From the NCBI RefSeq assembly GCF_008107445.1, contig NZ_VSLD01000005.1:1-64000 (forward strand): DNA of 64,000 nt, given 5' to 3'. A model generated the notes under the pieces. It saw only the letters and a program-made list of their open reading frames with translations. It had not been told where the DNA came from and did no database searches. Shown here in pieces: positions 58,938 through 64,000 of this stretch. Every line of letters begins with the position of its first letter. Within the stretch, counting starts at the first letter, position 1. Source of the stretch: Arthrobacter echini. Lineage in GTDB: Bacteria > Actinomycetota > Actinomycetes > Actinomycetales > Micrococcaceae. The translations under genes and the position numbers were made by a program.

Positions 58938-61217
58938 ATGGTGGGTGCTGGTGCCCGTGGAGCCGATCAGGACGACGCGGGACGCGCCGGGGTCTCCCCC
59001 CGTCTGGTGATCGCGCTGGGCCTCCTGGCGCTGGTCTGCGGAGTCGTTCTCCTGATCGGTGATCCGGACAGTCCCGATCTGCGCGGTGCCTGGCTGGGGG
59101 TCCTCACCCAGCTCGCCGCCGTCGTCGTGTGCGTCCGCGCTGTCGCCCGGACGCGGCTGACCCGGTGGCAGGTGGTCCTCGGCACGGCCGCCATCGTGGT
59201 CTACACCGCCGGCGACATCGCCTATCTGGTGCTGCTGGACGGACAGCGTGCCCTCGGCGTCCTGTCCGTGGCGGACGGGGCACATGCCACCTTCTACCCG
59301 CTGATGCTCGGCGCCCTCGCCCTGACCATCCGCAAACTCAGGGGTGTCGCCTGGCCGGTGCTGGTGGACAGCATGGTGGGAGCACTCGCTGCGGCAGCTG
59401 TCATGGCCCTGATCCTCGCTCCCGTCCTGCAGGCGGGGGAAGCCGGCGGCACCACGTTCGGCCTGGTCACCACCGTCGTCTATCCACTTCTCGATCTGCT
59501 GCTGATCACCGCCATCGGCGGTCTGCTCTCCTCCCGGGGACTCCATCTCGGGCCCCGCTGGCCTTTGCTGGTCGCCGGGCTGATCCTGTTCTGCGCCGGG
59601 GACATCGCCTTCGCCCTGGACAGGGATGCCTACATGGTCGGGTCGATCGTCGACGCCGGGTGGGTCCTGGGAATCGCCGGGATCGCCGCCTGGATCGACG
59701 GCGTCGCGGGGGCCGGTCCGGCGTCAGCGCAGCAGGACCGCCGCGCGCCGGCCCTGCCCACCCTCATGGTCTCCACGACGTCGGCGCTCGCGGTGCTGGT
59801 CATCGGATGCCAGCTGCCCATCCCGCTCCTCGCCCAGATCCTCGCCGCGCTGAGCCTCTTGCTGGCAGCCGTACCCCTCGTCTTCAGGAACCGGATGCTC
59901 GTGGTCCTCGCGTCCACGGACGAACTGACGGATCTGCCGAACCGCCGGGGCCTGGTCAGGGAACTGACCGGACGGCTGCGTGCCGGTCGCCCCGGCGCCC
60001 TGCTTTTCCTCGACCTCGATCGCTTCAAGGACGTCAACGACGCCCTGGGTCATACCGTCGGGGATGCCCTGCTGGTGCAGGTCAGCCAGCGCTTCGCGGG
60101 CCGGCTCAAGAGCGGGGATTTCCTCGCGCGGCTGGGCGGGGACGAGTTCGCGGTGTTCCTCGATGGTGCAACCCGGAAGGAAGCCATCACATCGGCACTC
60201 CGGCTGGAGGCATCACTCGAGGACCCGATCGAGATCGGTACGGCGTCCCTGAAGCTCAGCGTGAGCATCGGCATAGCGCGCACCCCTGAGAACGGCACGG
60301 ATATCACCCTGCTGATGCGCAAGGCCGACATCTCCATGTTCCGTGCCAAATCCACCCGCAGCGGACATCATCTCTACAGCGCGGCGGACGACGACGGCGG
60401 GGCGCAGAAGCTCGAGCTGCTGCGGGATCTCCGGACCGCCCTCGCGGAGGAGCAGTTCGAACTGCACTACCAACCCAAGGTGCATCTCGCCGATGGCCGC
60501 GTCACCAGCGTCGAGGCACTGCTCCGGTGGAACCACCCGGTGCTCGGACAACTTCCGCCCGTGTCGTTCCTGCCCCTGGCCGAGGAGTCCGGGCTGATGC
60601 CCGACCTCTCGACGCTCGTGCTCAAGCGCGCCGTGGCACGGGCCACGCAGTGGCGGGCCGAGGGACACGCGATCAGCGTCGCGGTGAATCTGTCTGGTTC
60701 CAGCATCCAGGAGAGTCTTCCCCGCCAGATCCGTGGGCTCCTCGAACGGCACGCCCTGCCGGCCGAGTGCCTGATGCTCGAGATCACCGAGGGGATGCTG
60801 ATGACCAGTCCGGCCTACACCGCCGGCATCCTCCAGAAGCTCCGCACCGCCGGCATCCAGATCTCCGTGGACGACTTCGGCACCGGGTACAGCTCGCTGG
60901 CCCACCTGCGCGATCTCCCGGCCGATGAACTCAAACTCGATCGCTCCTTCATCACCGACATGCGCACCGATACTCGTGCCCTCGGCCTGGTGTCCTCGAT
61001 CGTCGAGCTGGCCCACAGCCTGGAGCTGCGCGTGGTGGCCGAAGGTGTGGACAACGAGGAGACCCGGCTGGAGCTCCGGGCCATGGGCTGCGACCTCGCG
61101 CAGGGCTTCCACTTCACCCGGCCACTGCCCGCCGCCGCCGTCGTCCCCTGGCTCACCGCCGCCCGGGTCCCCGACGCGCTCGTGGCCGTCGCGCCCCGGC
61201 ACCCGGGCCTGCCGTGA
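58938..61217 (+). CDS. Membrane-bound GGDEF-EAL cyclic-di-GMP enzyme
   Basis: The protein has 759 residues from the ATG at 58938, which has a GGGAG site four bases upstream. The first about 315 residues have roughly eight to ten hydrophobic helices and form a membrane sensor of no named type that I recognise. The GGDEF domain (about 320-480) has the intact active-site GGDEF at 400-404. The EAL domain (about 495-745) has E526-A527-L528 in VEALLRWNHP, DDFGTGYSSLAHLRDLP and VAEGVDNEE. Both synthesis and breakdown of c-di-GMP look possible. It diverges from fliC, which suggests a role in the motile-to-sessile decision, but the target is unproven. Confidence 0.9.
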   Translation: MVGAGARGADQDDAGRAGVSPRLVIALGLLALVCGVVLLIGDPDSPDLRGAWLGVLTQLAAVVVCVRAVARTRLTRWQVVLGTAAIVVYTAGDIAYLVLLDGQRALGVLSVADGAHATFYPLMLGALALTIRKLRGVAWPVLVDSMVGALAAAAVMALILAPVLQAGEAGGTTFGLVTTVVYPLLDLLLITAIGGLLSSRGLHLGPRWPLLVAGLILFCAGDIAFALDRDAYMVGSIVDAGWVLGIAGIAAWIDGVAGAGPASAQQDRRAPALPTLMVSTTSALAVLVIGCQLPIPLLAQILAALSLLLAAVPLVFRNRMLVVLASTDELTDLPNRRGLVRELTGRLRAGRPGALLFLDLDRFKDVNDALGHTVGDALLVQVSQRFAGRLKSGDFLARLGGDEFAVFLDGATRKEAITSALRLEASLEDPIEIGTASLKLSVSIGIARTPENGTDITLLMRKADISMFRAKSTRSGHHLYSAADDDGGAQKLELLRDLRTALAEEQFELHYQPKVHLADGRVTSVEALLRWNHPVLGQLPPVSFLPLAEESGLMPDLSTLVLKRAVARATQWRAEGHAISVAVNLSGSSIQESLPRQIRGLLERHALPAECLMLEITEGMLMTSPAYTAGILQKLRTAGIQISVDDFGTGYSSLAHLRDLPADELKLDRSFITDMRTDTRALGLVSSIVELAHSLELRVVAEGVDNEETRLELRAMGCDLAQGFHFTRPLPAAAVVPWLTAARVPDALVAVAPRHPGLP

Positions 61218-61287
61218 ACCGTCCTCAACGTCCTCTCAGGTAGCCCCGCTAGTTTCGCTGGTATCCGACCCAGCAGCGAGGAACCCC

Positions 61288-61803
61288 ATGCTCGATACCT
61301 TTTTCGGTCTTCCCGTCCACGCACTGATCGTCCACGCGACCGTCGTGATCGTCCCTGCAGCCGCCGTCGCCGTCCTCCTCGCAGCGCTCTGGGGTCGGTT
61401 CCGATCCTGGGCCCGATGGGGACCCTTGGCACTGGCCGTCACGGCCGCGATCCTCGCGCCGCTCAGCACGTCCTCCGGGGAGAATCTCCAGAACCGCGTG
61501 GGCAACAGCGCCCTCATCGCCGAACACAGTGAACTCGGGGACATGCTGATCTGGTGGGCCATCCCGGTAGCTGTGCTCGCCGCGGTGGGTTACTGGCTGC
61601 ACAGCTTCAGGGGAGGCCGGAGCGGACGCACCGGCCACAGTGCCCCGCGCGCGGTGTCCGCACTGACAGCTGTGGTCACCGTGGCGGTGTCCATCGGCAT
61701 GCTCGTCCAGGTGGTCCTGATCGGACACAGCGGAGCGGAAGCAGTCTGGTCGGACTCCGCGGCCTCCGCGATCAGCACCACCGTGCCGGGGCAGCCCGCC
61801 TGA
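61288..61803 (+). CDS. DUF2231 family membrane protein
   Basis: This 171-residue protein has four predicted membrane helices: about 8-32 (LPVHALIVHATVVIVPAAAVAVLLA), 42-60, 84-103 (MLIWWAIPVAVLAAVGYWLH) and 120-145. The VHALIVHATVVIVP start with two histidines and the GNSALIAEHSELGDMLIWW block are typical of DUF2231, a family of small membrane proteins of unknown function, sometimes suspected of binding haem. It lies 70 bases after the GGDEF-EAL gene on the same strand and ends convergent with the SDR gene. Confidence 0.7.
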   Translation: MLDTFFGLPVHALIVHATVVIVPAAAVAVLLAALWGRFRSWARWGPLALAVTAAILAPLSTSSGENLQNRVGNSALIAEHSELGDMLIWWAIPVAVLAAVGYWLHSFRGGRSGRTGHSAPRAVSALTAVVTVAVSIGMLVQVVLIGHSGAEAVWSDSAASAISTTVPGQPA

Positions 61804-61824
61804 GCAGGCCGTCCCGGGGCAGGA

Positions 61825-62601
61825 TCACCAGGTGCTGTCCTGACGCGTCACCGCGTCGTAGCCGCCGTCGAGGAAGATGACCTGCCCGCACAGGTGGGTG
61901 TTCTCCTCGCCGGTGAGCCAGGTGAGCAGCGCCGCCGCCGTCTCGGGAGGGAAGGGCCCGTTGAGGGGCATGGGCACCTGCTTGTCGAGCTGCTCGCGGC
62001 CGGCTTCGGTACTGACCAGCTCCGCCGTCATGGGGGTGAGGACCACTGCAGGTGCGATCGCGTTCAGGGGGATGTCCGCGCCTGCCCACTGTTCCGTCGG
62101 GGCGTTGAGACGGATCCAGCGGGCGAGTGCCTGCTTGCTGGTGGAGTAGATCTGGTAGCCGTTGCCGTCGTCGGCCAGCTCCTGAGCGCGGGTCAGTGCT
62201 GCGGCCTCGTCCCCGTCGAGGCAGGCCTCGAGCAGGGCGGTGTCGTGGGGTTGCAGGGAGGCCATCGAGGCGACCGCCGCTGCCCGGGGCGCCTCCGAGC
62301 GCTTCAGCAGGGGCTGGAGGGACTCCAGGGTGGCGACTGCCCCGAAGTAGTTCACCAGGACCGTTGCGGGGATGGGTGCGTTCATACCGGCCACGGCGAG
62401 GACCGCGTCGATGGAGCCGTCGCTGAGCCGGGTGACTTCCCTGGCCATCTCGGCGCGGCCCTCCTCGGTGCTCAGGTCGGCGGTGATGTCCGCTCCGCGC
62501 AGATCGACGCCGATCACGCGGTGACCGTCCTCGCGCAGGCGGGTGGTGGTGGCTTCGCCGATGCCGGAGCCGGCTCCGGTGACTACGTAGGTGCGGGTCA
62601 T
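61825..62601 (-). CDS. Short-chain dehydrogenase/reductase
   Basis: This 258-residue Rossmann oxidoreductase has the cofactor motif TGAGSGIG near 8-15, the acidic residue of GVDLRGADITADL near 31-43 and the catalytic YSTSKQALARW (Tyr-x-x-x-Lys) near 150-160. The usual NNAG motif is replaced by LAVAGMNAP. Organisation and the C-terminal QVIFLDGGYDAVTR resemble the 3-alpha-hydroxysteroid dehydrogenase-like SDRs, but the substrate is unknown. It follows the MarR gene by 10 bases and is probably its regulated partner. Confidence 0.82.
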   Translation of the reverse strand: MTRTYVVTGAGSGIGEATTTRLREDGHRVIGVDLRGADITADLSTEEGRAEMAREVTRLSDGSIDAVLAVAGMNAPIPATVLVNYFGAVATLESLQPLLKRSEAPRAAAVASMASLQPHDTALLEACLDGDEAAALTRAQELADDGNGYQIYSTSKQALARWIRLNAPTEQWAGADIPLNAIAPAVVLTPMTAELVSTEAGREQLDKQVPMPLNGPFPPETAAALLTWLTGEENTHLCGQVIFLDGGYDAVTRQDSTW

Positions 62602-62611
62602 GGGGTGTCTC

Positions 62612-63118
62612 CTAGGTTTTCTGCGCCGCGCTGAAGCGCAGTGCGTCGGTGTGGAATCTGGTGAGCAGCTGGGCGAAGGTGTCGCGTTCAGCCTGGGTCC
62701 ACTCGGCCTGGATGGCGTGCATCATCCGATCGCCGGCGTCGACGAGCCCCGCCACGACCCCCTGGCCCTGATCGGTCAGGCGGAGAAGCCCTGCGCGGCC
62801 GTCAGCGGTGTCGGCACTGCGCTCGATCAGGTTGTCCTGACCCAGGCGGCGGGTGATCTTGCTGACGTTGGACGCTCCCACGCGTAGCTTCAGGGCGAGC
62901 ACCGAGGGGCGCAGTTCGCCGTGTCGGCCGAGCAGGGTCAGCGCCGTGACGGAGCCGGCATCCATCCCGGGAGCCGCATCGTCGGTGAGGGTGGTGATGA
63001 AGTCGCTGGAACCCCACAGTGCGAAGACCTCGAGCATGGCCGCGAGTCCGGCCGAGCGGTATCCGAGCGGCGCTCCGACGTCGGGCTCTCCGGCCTGTGC
63101 CGGCGGATCGGAACTCAT
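62612..63118 (-). CDS. MarR-family transcriptional regulator
   Basis: The protein has 168 residues from the ATG at 63118, which has a GGGGAG ribosome site six bases upstream. The winged helix has VTALTLLGRHGELRPSVLALKLRVGASNVSKITRRLGQDNLIERSADTADGRAGLLRLTDQGQ (about 60-122). This is the MarR pattern, with the wing Asp-Gly-Arg in DTADGRAG. The flanking helices form the dimer. The open frame upstream of 63118 is non-conserved. It is co-oriented with the SDR gene, and an imperfect palindrome 40 bases upstream is a likely operator, suggesting autoregulation of the marR-SDR operon by a small ligand. Confidence 0.85.
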   Translation of the reverse strand: MSSDPPAQAGEPDVGAPLGYRSAGLAAMLEVFALWGSSDFITTLTDDAAPGMDAGSVTALTLLGRHGELRPSVLALKLRVGASNVSKITRRLGQDNLIERSADTADGRAGLLRLTDQGQGVVAGLVDAGDRMMHAIQAEWTQAERDTFAQLLTRFHTDALRFSAAQKT

Positions 63119-63130
63119 CACTACTCCCCT

Positions 63131-63196
63131 GTCGTCGAACCTCCATCCTACTCCATTTACTGTCCTGACGACAGTACATAGGCCTGGTTCGACGAC
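63131..63196. promoter_or_regulatory. Nested inverted repeats, candidate MarR operator
   Basis: The inner palindrome TACTGTCCTGACGACAGTA (63158-63176) has 7-base arms around a 5-base centre, the size of a MarR operator. An outer pair GTCGTCGAAC (63131-63140) and GTTCGACGAC (63187-63196) is a perfect 10-base inverted repeat around it. Both lie just upstream of marR. Confidence 0.6.
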
Positions 63197-63307
63197 GTCG
63201 ACCGGCACAGCTGCGTGCAGGCGAGGAGACGGTGGAGGTTCCGCGAGGCCCGGTCGTGATGATCGCATCGGCACTTTCGCTCATGATCCGTTATGTTGCC
63301 GGTAGCT

Positions 63308-64000
63308 TCACGGCTCAGCTATCGTGCCTTGCTTTCCCTCTGCCACGAAGCGATACCCCATTCCCGTCTCGGTCAGTAGGTGCCGGGGCGCGCTCGGATC
63401 CGGCTCGAGCTTCTTGCGGAGCTGGCGGACATACAAGCGGAGATAGCCGGTGTCACGGATGTGCTGGGGCCCCCACACCTCCGTCAACAGCATCTCCTGC
63501 GTCACCAGCCGCCCGGAATTCACCATGAGTGTTTCGAGCAGACGCCACTCGGTGCGGGTCAGATGGATATCGGTACCGTCAATGGCCCTGACCACTGATT
63601 TCGCGACGAAATCCACACGGACGTTTCCGAAGCTCGCGCCCGCCTCTTCCTGTGCGGGCAGGCGCCGCCGCGTCAGTGCACGCACCCTCGCGAACAACTC
63701 ATCGGTGAGGAAGGGCTTGGTCACGTAGTCGTCCGCGCCGGCATCCAGGGCCTGCACCTTGTCGATCGAGTCCATCCGCCCGGAGATCACCAGGATGGGC
63801 ACCGAACTCCAGCCGCGGAGTCCGTGGATGACGTCGATACCACTCAGTCGCGGCATCCCCAGATCCAGCAGCACGATGTCGGGATGATGCTCGGCCGCGC
63901 GCCGGAGGGCAGCGGCGCCGTCCTTGGCCGTGACGACGTCGTAGTCATACGCCGTGAAGGTGATGCTCAGGGCCCGGAGGATCTGAGCATCATCATCGGC
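63308..64000 (-). CDS. kdpE: KdpE-like response regulator, 5' end outside window
   Basis: Partial gene: about 230 codons are present and the reading frame runs off the window at 64000. The receiver starts within ADDDAQILRALSITFTAYDYDVVTAKDG; the phospho-acceptor is in IVLLDLGMPRLSG and the lysine in DYVTKPFLTDELFARV. The winged helix ends YLRLYVRQLRKKLEPDPSAPRHLLTETGMGYRF, the typical KdpE ending. KdpE controls the high-affinity potassium ATPase kdpFABC, normally with the kinase KdpD encoded just upstream, which would lie beyond the window edge. A non-KdpE OmpR regulator is possible. Confidence 0.75.
   Translation of the reverse strand, partial: ADDDAQILRALSITFTAYDYDVVTAKDGAAALRRAAEHHPDIVLLDLGMPRLSGIDVIHGLRGWSSVPILVISGRMDSIDKVQALDAGADDYVTKPFLTDELFARVRALTRRRLPAQEEAGASFGNVRVDFVAKSVVRAIDGTDIHLTRTEWRLLETLMVNSGRLVTQEMLLTEVWGPQHIRDTGYLRLYVRQLRKKLEPDPSAPRHLLTETGMGYRFVAEGKQGTIAEP

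Overview
The window is high-GC actinobacterial chromosome. Gene content and order point to the family Micrococcaceae, most likely an Arthrobacter-like motile soil bacterium. The main reasons are the GlgE alpha-glucan pathway, a block rlmB-cysS-ispDF-carD-lpqE that matches the order known around carD in mycobacteria, senX3-regX3, GTG starts and leaderless promoters, and one large Gram-positive-type flagellar locus without P- and L-ring genes. The genus is an inference; no rRNA gene is present to test it.

Layout. Positions 1-430 are an AT-richer non-coding stretch with a motif resembling actinobacterial rRNA leader/spacer sequence, then a terminator. 428-8054 (minus) is the operon glgE-treS-mak/glgB, with the maltokinase fused to the branching enzyme. 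glgP diverges from it, and glgX converges on glgP. 10859-17405 (minus) holds glgX, rlmB, cysS, a fused ispDF and carD. 17660-24070 holds lpqE, regX3-senX3, phoU behind a PHO-box-like array, gpmA, a methyltransferase, a DUF2516 membrane protein and a cystathionine gamma-synthase/lyase family enzyme. 24498-27629 is an IS256-family element into which an IS481-family element has jumped. Its right end supplies the stop codon of a DUF222/HNH endonuclease gene. tmk, holB, a TAP-type lipoprotein hydrolase and tRNA-Thr(CGT) follow on the plus strand.

33517-58685 (minus) is an almost continuous flagellar locus. In transcription order it is fliC | fliD fliS fliT-like | flgB flgC fliE fliF fliG fliH fliI fliJ, an NlpC/P60 hydrolase, fliK flgD flgE | flbD motA motB | fliM fliN fliO fliP fliQ fliR flhB flhA, a degenerate flhF-like gene, and csrA. 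Most junctions overlap by 1-26 bases, which suggests translational coupling. Three upstream regions (fliC, flgB, fliM) share a promoter-like signature CTAA-N17/18-CCGATAG that fits a FliA/sigma-28-type holoenzyme. The fliC leader carries a hairpin with GGA in its loop plus a GGA in the Shine-Dalgarno sequence, the layout of a CsrA-repressed flagellin mRNA, and csrA closes the same locus. flgK, flgL, flgN, fliW, fliL, fliA and all che genes are missing from the window.

After the flagellar locus come a membrane-bound GGDEF-EAL protein divergent from fliC, a DUF2231 membrane protein, a marR-SDR operon with a palindromic operator candidate, and the 3' part of a KdpE-like response regulator running off the end.

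The glycogen genes together make and break down alpha-glucan and trehalose: TreS interconverts trehalose and maltose, Mak phosphorylates maltose, GlgE polymerises maltose-1-phosphate, GlgB branches, and GlgP and GlgX degrade. SenX3-RegX3-PhoU is the phosphate-sensing module. No wholly new defence or mobile system was seen. The best candidates for new biology are in flagellar control: the shared promoter signature, the CsrA leader without a nearby FliW, the degenerate FlhF and the FliM without its usual N-terminal motif.
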